Of a stretch of DNA of 10,568 nt, positions 1 through 5,466 are shown in pieces. Origin of the DNA: an uncultured Eubacteriales bacterium (lineage in GTDB: Bacteria; Bacillota; Clostridia; Oscillospirales; Ruminococcaceae); the NCBI GenBank assembly GCA_902493155.1, contig CABUOE010000067.1:1-10568 (forward strand), in the 5' to 3' direction. Under the pieces are notes generated by a model. The model saw nothing but the letters and a program-made list of their open reading frames with translations. It was not told the origin of the DNA and ran no database searches. The position numbers were made by a program, and so were the translations under genes. How positions within the stretch are numbered: position 1 is the first letter of the stretch; each line of letters starts with the position of its first letter.

Positions 1-1290
1 ATTGTAAAAATCACCGTATTTGCCTCCGGTACAGAAACAGAACCGTTCCCGCAGATTGTATTGATTGGACGTTTCTGCATACCCGTGCTCAGCAAACAGG
101 CACACCCCTAAAAGGGAAGCCATCAGGTTTCCTTCGGCGCCGTTGTCGCCCCAAATGGTGACAAACACCTCTTTGACGCCGCATTCCTTGCAGGCGGTGA
201 GGGCGGCGCCTGTCACCGAAAAGGTTTTGGCCCAGTTGACGCCAAATCCCAGCCAAGTCCAAATGCCTCCCGCAAAAATTGGCTCACCCAGTTTGCGGTG
301 CTTTTCGATGAAGGACTCATAGGTGTCCTTTGCATAGTGGTAATAGTCCCAGTAAACCAGCTTGACCCCCGGCGGAACCTGCTCTGCGGCCTCTTCTGGA
401 ATTTCGGTTTTAGGGTTATAGTAATCCCCATCTGGAGCGTAGGCACGGAAAAACATGTCGCTCCACATCATAGGGGACAGTCCCAAACTCCGGACGATTT
501 TCATGACCCTTTTCAGGTGTGCGATCATGATCTCCCCCGCCGGAACAGAACCGTGCTTGTCCAAATACTTGCCGCGCCCCAGATGCCAGGCTTCGTCCAT
601 ACCGATGTGGATTCGCTTGGTTCGGAAGGGCTTGGAGGCCGCCTCGATGAGATGGCGGATAAATTCATAGGTCTGTTTTTCCCCGGGCAGAAGGGTGGTG
701 GCGTTTTCGGTGATGTCTCCGTAAACTCCCTTCCAGCGCAGCGGCTCATACAGGTGGGCCAGGGTCTGGATACAGGGGATCATTTCGATGCCGAACAGAT
801 CGGCGTAATCGTCGCACTCCCGCAGCTCTGCTTCGGTGTATTTGCCCCGCATATATCCAAAGTAGGGCTCTTCTTTTACCAGAAACCCATCCTCGCAGTA
901 GAGCATCAGCATATTGAGGCCCATAAGCGCCATACGCCGGAGAAAACTCTTGACCATCTGGACGGTGGGAACGGCGTTCCCCTGCGAGGTGTCCAGCATG
1001 ACCCCGTTTGTGGTGAACTGCGGCTTTTCTATTATGCCGAAACTGCTGTTTCCATTTGCTGTGGCCTGCAAAAAACGGCTAAATCCCCGGAAAAAGTGGA
1101 TTTTTTCCGGATAAGAGATGCAAACTCCCTTTTCCAGGTCCCCTGTAACCGCCAGCAGTCCGTCGGGAGCGTGAACCGCCCGCACTGCAACCGCGTCCGC
1201 GTCCTCACAAAGGCAGAACCCATATTCCTCCGTAAATTCCAGCAGTCCTTTTTCAAAAAGGGTGCCGTCTATCAGTCTGATTTTCACCAT
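1..1290 (-). CDS. GH20 beta-N-acetylhexosaminidase, C-terminus beyond the left edge
   Basis: The product likely removes terminal N-acetylhexosamine from glycans by the substrate-assisted GH20 mechanism. I translated 430 codons with no stop; the frame is still open at base 1. Residues 1-90 form a small N-terminal domain. The barrel begins near residue 96 (GVMLDTSQG, then a GLNMLMLYCEDGF segment at 124-136). The family's catalytic Asp-Glu pair is in HIGMDEAWHLGRG, as D232 and E233. WSDMF (276-280), the tryptophan-rich GGIWTWLGFG (341-350) and TIWGDNG (378-384) fit later barrel strands and sugar-binding aromatics. There is no signal peptide, so it should be cytosolic and act on imported oligosaccharides, as inferred for the similar streptococcal GH20C type. 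The ATG at 1290 has AAGGAGG eight bases upstream. Family members of this type run to about 600 residues, so roughly a third is missing. Exact substrate (GlcNAc or GalNAc) is not readable. Confidence 0.88.
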   Translation of the reverse strand, partial: MVKIRLIDGTLFEKGLLEFTEEYGFCLCEDADAVAVRAVHAPDGLLAVTGDLEKGVCISYPEKIHFFRGFSRFLQATANGNSSFGIIEKPQFTTNGVMLDTSQGNAVPTVQMVKSFLRRMALMGLNMLMLYCEDGFLVKEEPYFGYMRGKYTEAELRECDDYADLFGIEMIPCIQTLAHLYEPLRWKGVYGDITENATTLLPGEKQTYEFIRHLIEAASKPFRTKRIHIGMDEAWHLGRGKYLDKHGSVPAGEIMIAHLKRVMKIVRSLGLSPMMWSDMFFRAYAPDGDYYNPKTEIPEEAAEQVPPGVKLVYWDYYHYAKDTYESFIEKHRKLGEPIFAGGIWTWLGFGVNWAKTFSVTGAALTACKECGVKEVFVTIWGDNGAEGNLMASLLGVCLFAEHGYAETSNQYNLRERFCFCTGGKYGDFYN

Positions 1291-1337
1291 GTGAGGAACC
1301 TCCTTTCCGCAAACAATCCCGCTACGCATACAATTCT

Positions 1338-1366
1338 ATTCTACGGAACGCGCTGAGAAAAGTCAA
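1338..1366 (-). promoter_or_regulatory. Sigma-A-type promoter for the GH20 gene
   Basis: On the minus strand, TTGACT (1366-1361) and TAGAAT (1343-1338) are separated by 17 bp. The start of transcription would fall near 1331, leaving a leader of about 40 nt before the ATG at 1290. A second TAGAAT overlaps at 1338-1333. Confidence 0.65.
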
Positions 1367-1421
1367 GGAATTTCTCCACTGTTTCCGGCAAAGCCAAAAT
1401 TGCGGGAGCAGGCGTTTTTTC

Positions 1422-1450
1422 TTGTTTTTACCCCCAAAAATCAGTATAAT
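1422..1450 (+). promoter_or_regulatory. Sigma-A-type promoter for the metallophosphoesterase leader
   Basis: A perfect TATAAT at 1445-1450 follows a weak -35 (TTGTTT, 1422-1427) with a 17-bp spacer. It diverges from the GH20 promoter, about 55 bp away. Transcription from about 1457 would give a leader of about 220 nt before the ATG at 1678. Confidence 0.55.
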
Positions 1451-1503
1451 AAAATGAAGCGATGTACGTTTAGAATCTAGCGTCCTACGTCGGAGGAAAT
1501 GCA

Positions 1504-1647
1504 ATGTTTCCGGGACGTTTTCTTTGGTGTTTTCGACTGGGAGACTATTTTTTCACACCTGTACCTCCCGAAACAGGCGGAAGTCCTGCTCAAAAAGCAG
1601 TTTTCGGTCTAATGCATCATAGAATGGCATTAGGGGAACCCTCATAG
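1504..1647 (+). CDS. Possible 47-aa leader peptide
   Basis: This short frame (MFPGRFLWCF..., ending ALGEPS) starts at an ATG placed seven bases after a strong GGAGG (1492-1496), downstream of the promoter at 1422-1450. No family is recognised. A rival frame at 1499-1612 (37 aa, MQCFRDVFFG... ending KKQFSV) has a more protein-like composition, but its ATG is only two bases from the GGAGG. A hairpin at 1488-1517 (CGTC/GACG and GGAAA/TTTCC) would bury part of the ribosome site and place both start codons at or in its loop. Either frame could be a translated leader, a decayed gene fragment or chance. The rest of 1291-1677 holds only the two divergent promoters and a second small hairpin (CTAATGC/GCATTAG around 1609-1633). 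Confidence 0.25.
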   Translation: MFPGRFLWCFRLGDYFFTPVPPETGGSPAQKAVFGLMHHRMALGEPS

Positions 1648-1677
1648 AGAAATATTGACAATTCAGGAGAAAACGGT

Positions 1678-2562
1678 ATGAAAAACTTTTTGATGGGCTT
1701 AAACATCTGGACCGTCCTGGGAATCCTGGGGGCGCTGTGCCTCATCGGGATATTTTTGTGGCAGGAGAACAACCTCATCGGGCTGACCCAGCGGGAATTT
1801 GTAAGCAGCGACCTGCCCCAGGGCTTTGACGGCTACCGCATCCTGCACATTTCCGACCTGCACAACAAAAGCTTTGGCACCCGTCAGGAAAAGCTCCTAA
1901 AAATTTGCGCCGACGCCTCTCCCGACCTGATCGTCATCACCGGCGATTTGATCGATAAGCGCCGGACCCGCTTCGAGCAAATCGGCCCCGCCCTCGATCT
2001 GGCAAACGGCGCCGCCCGGATTGCCCCTACCTTTTTTGTCTGCGGCAACCACGAAATCACCTCCGGCTACTACGACCGGTTCCGGGAGGAACTGATGCAC
2101 TGCGGAGTAGCCGTGCTGGACGATGAAACGATGAAAATCCACAGCGGGGACGACGTGATTACCTTGGCTGGCATTCAAAACGCAAACGCATTCTCCGACC
2201 TGCCCCAAGATGGTAGGCGGGCGGAAGAGAACTTTCACGACAGGCTCCGGGAACTGGCCGGTCAGGTGGAGACCCCCTTTTCGATACTCCTTTCCCATCG
2301 GCCCGACCTTTTCGAATGGTATGTGGACGCAGGCTTTTCCCTTACCTTTTGCGGCCACGCCCATGGAGGTCAGATGCGAATACCGGGTCTCGGGGGAGTC
2401 CTCGCCCCTAACCAGGGCTTTTTCGGCAAATACACCGAGGGCCTGCCCACCAAATCCGGCCGCGGCATGAACATCAGCCGGGGTTTAGGCAACAGCGGCT
2501 TTCCTTTCCGGGTTTTCAACCGCCCGGAGATGGTTTTAGTTACTTTGCGCCAGGGAAAATAG
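1678..2562 (+). CDS. Membrane-anchored metallophosphoesterase (YkuE/YaeI-like)
   Basis: A calcineurin-like metal-dependent phosphoesterase of 294 aa. One N-terminal membrane segment covers about residues 9-28; the catalytic domain follows from about 53. The full set of two-metal ligand motifs is present: SDLH (D60, H62), GDLID (D90), GNHE (N124, H125), SHRP (H207) and GHAHGGQ (H227, H229). The N-terminal anchor plus this motif set resembles the YkuE/YaeI group, some of whose members cleave lipid-linked or nucleotide-diphospho substrates, but the substrate here cannot be read. Which side of the membrane the domain faces is also uncertain. The ATG is preceded by AGGAG with an eight-base gap, which fixes the start. 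It is the only gene of its transcript, with a strong hairpin 40 bp after the stop. A long leader with mini-ORFs precedes it. Confidence 0.9.
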   Translation: MKNFLMGLNIWTVLGILGALCLIGIFLWQENNLIGLTQREFVSSDLPQGFDGYRILHISDLHNKSFGTRQEKLLKICADASPDLIVITGDLIDKRRTRFEQIGPALDLANGAARIAPTFFVCGNHEITSGYYDRFREELMHCGVAVLDDETMKIHSGDDVITLAGIQNANAFSDLPQDGRRAEENFHDRLRELAGQVETPFSILLSHRPDLFEWYVDAGFSLTFCGHAHGGQMRIPGLGGVLAPNQGFFGKYTEGLPTKSGRGMNISRGLGNSGFPFRVFNRPEMVLVTLRQGK

Positions 2563-2602
2563 CGTTTTTGCGCTGTGAAATTAAAGATTTTCCTTCCTGA
2601 AA

Positions 2603-2642
2603 AAAGCGAAATCCCCAGGGGGCGTCCTGGGGATTTCGCTTT
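2603..2642 (+). terminator. Intrinsic terminator after the metallophosphoesterase
   Basis: A perfect 17-bp stem (2603-2619 with 2626-2642) and a six-base loop form a very stable hairpin. The T tail on the plus strand is short (TTTG). On the minus strand the tail is better (six T), so it may stop transcription both ways. Confidence 0.8.
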
Positions 2643-2765
2643 GTAAAAGGATATTGAAATACTTGGAAGAGTTAGAACCTTGCTGCGAAAACTATGTTAA
2701 CATAATAAAATTAAAAAAACTGTCGTTTTGTGGAAGCAAATCGAAATAATTTTGAAAAAAAGCGG

Positions 2766-2794
2766 TTGATTTTTATGCACTGCTACGGTAAAAT
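2766..2794 (+). promoter_or_regulatory. crcB: Sigma-A-type promoter for crcB-ybaK
   Basis: TTGATT (2766-2771) and TAAAAT (2789-2794) are separated by 17 bp in AT-rich DNA. The predicted start is near 2801, giving a leader of under 40 nt. That is too short for a fluoride riboswitch, and no such motif is seen in 2643-2838. Confidence 0.65.
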
Positions 2795-2838
2795 GAAAAA
2801 GTATTGTAAATAAACAGGTTGGGATTGGGGACGAAAAA

Positions 2839-3228
2839 ATGTGGATGAAAATTTTGGCGGTGGGAGCGGGTGGATTTCTCGGCGCCGTTTGCCGCTTCCT
2901 TATAAGCTCCCTGCCGTTATCGGAGCGGATTTCTTTTCCTCTTTTGACCCTTGCTGTCAACTTTTTGGGCGCGGTGGCAATCGGCGCGCTGGCGGAAATT
3001 CCTCGGACAAGCGGCAGCCTGATGCCTACCCTCCAGCTGTTTTTAAAAACCGGCGTCTGTGGCGGCTTTACCACTTTTTCCACCTTTTCCCTAGAGACTA
3101 TGGAGCTTTTGCAGAGCGGAAAAACGGGAATGGGAATACTGTATGCCGCTTTGAGCGTAGGCTGCTGCCTTTTAGGCGTTTTGCTGGGGCAGGTGCTCGT
3201 TCGGACGTTACGCTCTGCTTTGCAGTAA
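2839..3228 (+). CDS. crcB: Fluoride ion channel CrcB/Fluc
   Basis: This 129-aa protein has the size and signature of a Fluc-type fluoride exporter. These proteins work as dual-topology homodimers in the cytoplasmic membrane and let toxic fluoride leak out. Four hydrophobic segments are visible, at roughly residues 4-24, 33-52, 65-90 and 100-122. Signature motifs are GAGGFLGAVCRF (9-20), the NFLG motif with pore asparagine N41, and CGGFTTFSTFS (74-84), which carries the polar track and the two pore phenylalanines F80 and F83. There is a single copy, so a homodimer is expected. GGGGA at 2827-2831 supports the ATG at 2839; an in-frame ATG two codons on is possible. ybaK follows 27 bp downstream in the same direction, probably as one transcript. 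Confidence 0.93.
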   Translation: MWMKILAVGAGGFLGAVCRFLISSLPLSERISFPLLTLAVNFLGAVAIGALAEIPRTSGSLMPTLQLFLKTGVCGGFTTFSTFSLETMELLQSGKTGMGILYAALSVGCCLLGVLLGQVLVRTLRSALQ

Positions 3229-3255
3229 ATTTTATCAGAAGAAAGGTCGTTTCTC

Positions 3256-3732
3256 ATGGCAATTGAACTTGTTCGGGAATTTTTCAAACAACACGGAATC
3301 GACGATCGTATCCGGGAATTCGATGTTTCCAGCGCTACGGTTGAGCTGGCGGCTCAGGCGCTTGATTGCGAGCCCGCCCGCATCGCCAAAACTCTCTCTT
3401 TCCTTTCGGAGGATGGCTGTATCCTCATTGTCGCCGCCGGCGATGCCAAGGTGGACAACGCAAAGTTTAAGGCCCAGTTCGGAATGAAAGCGAAAATGCT
3501 CACCCCCGATCAGGTGCTGGAACTGTGCGGCCATGCGGTGGGAGGCGTTTGCCCCTTCGCCGTCAAGGAGACCGCCAAGGTCTACACCGATATATCCCTT
3601 AAGCGGTTCGATACCGTTTACCCTGCCTGCGGCAGCAGTAACAGCGCTATCCCCCTAAACTGCGACGAACTATTTGAGTATTCCCAAAGCTTAGGTTGGA
3701 TCGACGTCTGCAAGGCCTGGCAGGATGCTTAA
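3256..3732 (+). CDS. ybaK: YbaK/EbsC-type Cys-tRNA(Pro)/mischarged tRNA deacylase
   Basis: This 158-aa protein matches the YbaK editing fold, a free-standing trans-editing factor that hydrolyses mischarged tRNA, classically Cys-tRNA(Pro), in the cytoplasm. Visible marks are the conserved lysine K45 in ARIAKTLSF, the GDAKVDNAKFK segment (62-72), the GHAVGGVCPF loop (92-101) and the GSSNSAI substrate-loop motif (126-132). Length is normal for the family. A modest AAAGG site (3242-3246) lies nine bases before the ATG. It is cotranscribed with crcB by position; a functional link between the two is not evident. Related editing proteins act on other aminoacyl-tRNAs (Ala, Pro), so the exact tRNA is inferred from family only. 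Confidence 0.9.
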   Translation: MAIELVREFFKQHGIDDRIREFDVSSATVELAAQALDCEPARIAKTLSFLSEDGCILIVAAGDAKVDNAKFKAQFGMKAKMLTPDQVLELCGHAVGGVCPFAVKETAKVYTDISLKRFDTVYPACGSSNSAIPLNCDELFEYSQSLGWIDVCKAWQDA

Positions 3733-3825
3733 AAACCAGTAACAGAAATCCCTCACAGCCAAAAGAGGGCGCTGCAAAACAAATTTAGGATAGCAATTTC
3801 CACAATTACAGACAGAAACCTAGGA

Positions 3826-3844
3826 GTCGATGTCCTACATCGAC
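3826..3844. repeat. Perfect 8-bp inverted repeat (GTCGATGT / ACATCGAC)
   Basis: The two arms are exact reverse complements around a three-base CCT. It lies in the presumed 3' untranslated region of crcB-ybaK, about 95 bp after the ybaK stop and 60 bp before the terminator. There is no T tail, so it is not itself a terminator. It could be an RNA hairpin or a protein-binding site. Confidence 0.6.
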
Positions 3845-3906
3845 CTGCTTTACAGGGAAAATTCTCTTTAGAAGCGGGTTGATACAGTCTTTATATATTA
3901 TTTTTT

Positions 3907-3941
3907 AAAGGGGCTATTTTACAACAGCCCTTTTTCTTTTT
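3907..3941 (+). terminator. Intrinsic terminator, probable end of the crcB-ybaK transcript
   Basis: AAAGGGGCT (3907-3915) pairs with AGCCCTTTT (3926-3934), with one G-U pair and a ten-base loop. A T-rich tail (TTTTTCTTTTT) follows. It lies 175 bp after the ybaK stop. Confidence 0.8.
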
Positions 3942-3996
3942 GCCGTTTTAATTGCTGTCACTCAGTCATTTTTTTGCGAAGACAAATAGTAAAGCC

Positions 3997-4003
3997 TTCG
4001 ACA
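3997..4003 (-). promoter_or_regulatory. Exact Spo0A box (TGTCGAA on the minus strand)
   Basis: Written TTCGACA on the plus strand. It is the first of three same-orientation TTCGAC sites spaced about 53 and 60 bp apart (3997, 4050, 4110). The middle one, TTCGACG, departs from the 0A box by one base. Confidence 0.45.
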
Positions 4004-4109
4004 TTTTTGCAACAAAACACTCCTCACGTTTCTTTGCCACTTTTCAAAATTCGACGAAATATATGCTCAACAAGCAAAAAGTTGGATTAAAAAAAGAGAA
4101 AAGCTAAAA

Positions 4110-4118
4110 TTCGACAAA
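4110..4118 (-). promoter_or_regulatory. Full-consensus Spo0A box (TTTGTCGAA on the minus strand)
   Basis: Reads TTCGACAAA on the plus strand, matching the extended 0A-box consensus. It overlaps a possible -35 (TCGACA, 4111-4116) that stands 21 bp before TATGAT (4138-4143). A long spacer with an overlapping 0A box is the arrangement known at Spo0A-activated sigma-A promoters such as spoIIG and spoIIE of Bacillus subtilis. A conventional 16-bp reading to TATGCT (4133-4138) is also possible. Confidence 0.45.
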
Positions 4119-4145
4119 TTTCGCAAATTGATTATGCTATGATTT

Positions 4146-4231
4146 CTTTGCAACATGATCTCAGATCCATCAAAAATTCGAATACCCATCATGCAAAACA
4201 CAGGCTTGGGAACTCCCAGGCCTGTGTTTTT
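4146..4231 (+). ncRNA. Candidate small RNA of about 85 nt
   Basis: A possible promoter at 4111-4143 and a strong terminator at 4195-4231 bracket a short segment with no convincing gene. CATGAT (4154-4159) can pair with ATCATG (4188-4193) just before the terminator hairpin, so the RNA would be largely structured. A 29-codon frame at 4155-4244 lacks a ribosome site and runs through the terminator, so it is not called. The RNA is inferred from layout only. Confidence 0.3.
4195..4231 (+). terminator. Strong intrinsic terminator
   Basis: AAAACACAGGC (4195-4205) pairs with GCCTGTGTTTT (4220-4230). The stem continues through a T-G pair and TGGG/CCCA to an AACT tetraloop. A run of five T closes it. 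No protein gene precedes it directly, which is why a small RNA is suspected. It also insulates the regulator promoter downstream. Confidence 0.8.
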
Positions 4232-4252
4232 CCAAAATATATAGTGCATATT

Positions 4253-4275
4253 TTTTAGAAAATAATTTTCTAAAA
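4253..4275. promoter_or_regulatory. 23-nt perfect palindrome, likely operator
   Basis: Eleven bases (TTTTAGAAAAT) and their exact complement flank a central A. The site ends three bases before the -35 of the regulator promoter. Its position suggests autoregulation by the ArsR-type protein encoded just downstream, since that family binds AT-rich inverted repeats. It shares a core with the CodY consensus but is not a close match. Confidence 0.55.
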
Positions 4276-4278
4276 TTA

Positions 4279-4306
4279 TTGAAATAACTTAAAAAAGAGG
4301 TATAAT
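4279..4306 (+). promoter_or_regulatory. Sigma-A-type promoter for the winged-helix regulator
   Basis: TTGAAA (4279-4284), a 16-bp spacer and a perfect TATAAT (4301-4306). Transcription would start near 4313, about 60 nt before the chosen start codon. Confidence 0.7.
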
Positions 4307-4374
4307 GAAGTGGTAAACGACTGAGCGGGTTTCTGACTTTAGGCGCAGCTGCCCGCATGGAAAGGAGTTCCGAC

Positions 4375-5466
4375 ATGATAACCTACGATCCGATCCCCGG
4401 CAGAATCATTGATCTCATTTATGCACAGATGATCCGGTATGATTATTCCGGGTGCCTCAGAGCGGCCAATGAGCAGACCCTTTTTGTCGAAGGCCGCCAT
4501 CGGATGGTGTGCGAAGGCTTTCAGCAAGCGCAGATGCCACAGGAACCGGTTCTCAGCGTCCTTTTTTCCGTTTACAAAGGGGATTGCTGTTTTAATCGTT
4601 TTATCCAAGCCTCTAAGGGACTTTTCCATTTTTCGTCTATTTCTGCTTTCCTCGACTGGATCCGCCGGATGGAACCTGGCTATTTTTCGGCGCGGGTACT
4701 GCGGATTTTCGACGGCCGTTGCGCCCCTTTGGCAGAATATGAAAATCGGCTTCACGACAGCGGCAAGCTGCTTTCGCTGATTCGCTCCTTCGAGCTGGAA
4801 GAAAAATACCAGTTTTATCTGTTGAGCCTCTGCTTGGATGGAGAGCATTACCTAAGGGAACTTCACCAAAGTTTTCTGCGGTGCGCAAAGCTCCTGGAAA
4901 AGCTGAATCTGTGGACTTCCGGGACAAGCAGCCTCAATACCGCGGAAAATATGGACGAAAAAAGGCTTTTTAGGCTTTTGGATATGCCGGTGGAAGGGAA
5001 GGAGACCATCCGTTACTCTATCTGCATGCTCCCGGACGGTTTGGTGCGGGTATTTGATAAACCGGAAGAACTGGAAATCATCATCGGCTGCAACGCCTGC
5101 TCCCCATTGGAGGCAACCAATCCCGAATCGCCCGACCTCCAACTTATCGGCAACGCTCTGAGCGAGCAGCGGAGGCTGGACATCCTTTCCGTCCTCCGGG
5201 GGCGAGAGCTTTACGCCACCGAGATTGCCAACGAACTCCATGTCTCAAACAACACGCTGTTTTACCATATGAATATGCTTTGTGAGGCAAAGCTCCTCGC
5301 TGCCCGTACCTCCGGACGAAAAGTGTTCTATTCCATCGATACGCAGACGCTGAAAAAGCTTTCGATTTACTTCGACCGCCTCTATCGGCAGGTCGTTAGA
5401 GAACAGCAGGACAAAGCAGCCTTGGATTCCAAGGAGCCTCAGTCCGACAGCAGCTTTGCAAAGTAA
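4375..5466 (+). CDS. ArsR-like winged-helix transcriptional regulator with a large N-terminal domain
   Basis: The product is a 363-aa DNA-binding protein. The C-terminal part (about residues 255-335) is a clear ArsR-type winged helix. ALSEQRRLDILSVLRG leads into the YATEIANELHVSNNTLFYHM helix-turn-helix, then a TSGRKVFYSID wing. The first 250 residues resemble no domain I can name and are presumably the ligand- or signal-sensing part; they contain scattered cysteines (for example a CNAC near 239-242) but no obvious metal site. The tail after 345 is charged and likely disordered. I chose the ATG at 4375 because AAGGAG lies seven bases upstream; the ATG at 4357 has no ribosome site. A perfect palindrome near the promoter suggests autoregulation. 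The last 28 bp overlap the end of the convergent glycosyltransferase gene. The target genes are not evident. Confidence 0.82.
   Translation: MITYDPIPGRIIDLIYAQMIRYDYSGCLRAANEQTLFVEGRHRMVCEGFQQAQMPQEPVLSVLFSVYKGDCCFNRFIQASKGLFHFSSISAFLDWIRRMEPGYFSARVLRIFDGRCAPLAEYENRLHDSGKLLSLIRSFELEEKYQFYLLSLCLDGEHYLRELHQSFLRCAKLLEKLNLWTSGTSSLNTAENMDEKRLFRLLDMPVEGKETIRYSICMLPDGLVRVFDKPEELEIIIGCNACSPLEATNPESPDLQLIGNALSEQRRLDILSVLRGRELYATEIANELHVSNNTLFYHMNMLCEAKLLAARTSGRKVFYSIDTQTLKKLSIYFDRLYRQVVREQQDKAALDSKEPQSDSSFAK

Noticed and set aside
298..1356. Long plus-strand open frame of 352 codons
   Set aside because: It is the shadow of the GH20 gene on the other strand. It lacks a ribosome site and its translation resembles no family, while the minus frame has the full GH20 motif set.
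1655..1660. TTGACA as a -35 just before the metallophosphoesterase
   Set aside because: A -10 at normal spacing would fall inside the start of the gene, and none is seen there.
1897..2364. Minus-strand frame of 155 codons
   Set aside because: Antisense to the metallophosphoesterase catalytic region, with no promoter or ribosome site.
2643..2838. Fluoride riboswitch upstream of crcB
   Set aside because: The expected paired regions and conserved segments are not seen, and the predicted leader is too short.
2841..3266. Plus-strand frame of 141 codons overlapping crcB
   Set aside because: Out of frame with crcB, rich in Arg/Gly/Phe runs, with no hydrophobic pattern. The crcB frame explains the DNA.
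3879..3899. TTGATA...TATATT as a promoter
   Set aside because: The spacer is only nine bases.
4155..4244. 29-codon frame over the small-RNA region
   Set aside because: No ribosome site, and it passes through a strong terminator hairpin.
4264..4280. CodY box (AATTTTCTAAAATT-like)
   Set aside because: About three mismatches to the 15-base consensus in very AT-rich DNA; the perfect palindrome is the better explanation.
4483..4491. Exact Spo0A box TTTGTCGAA inside the regulator gene
   Set aside because: It lies within coding sequence and could be chance; noted only as context for the upstream cluster.
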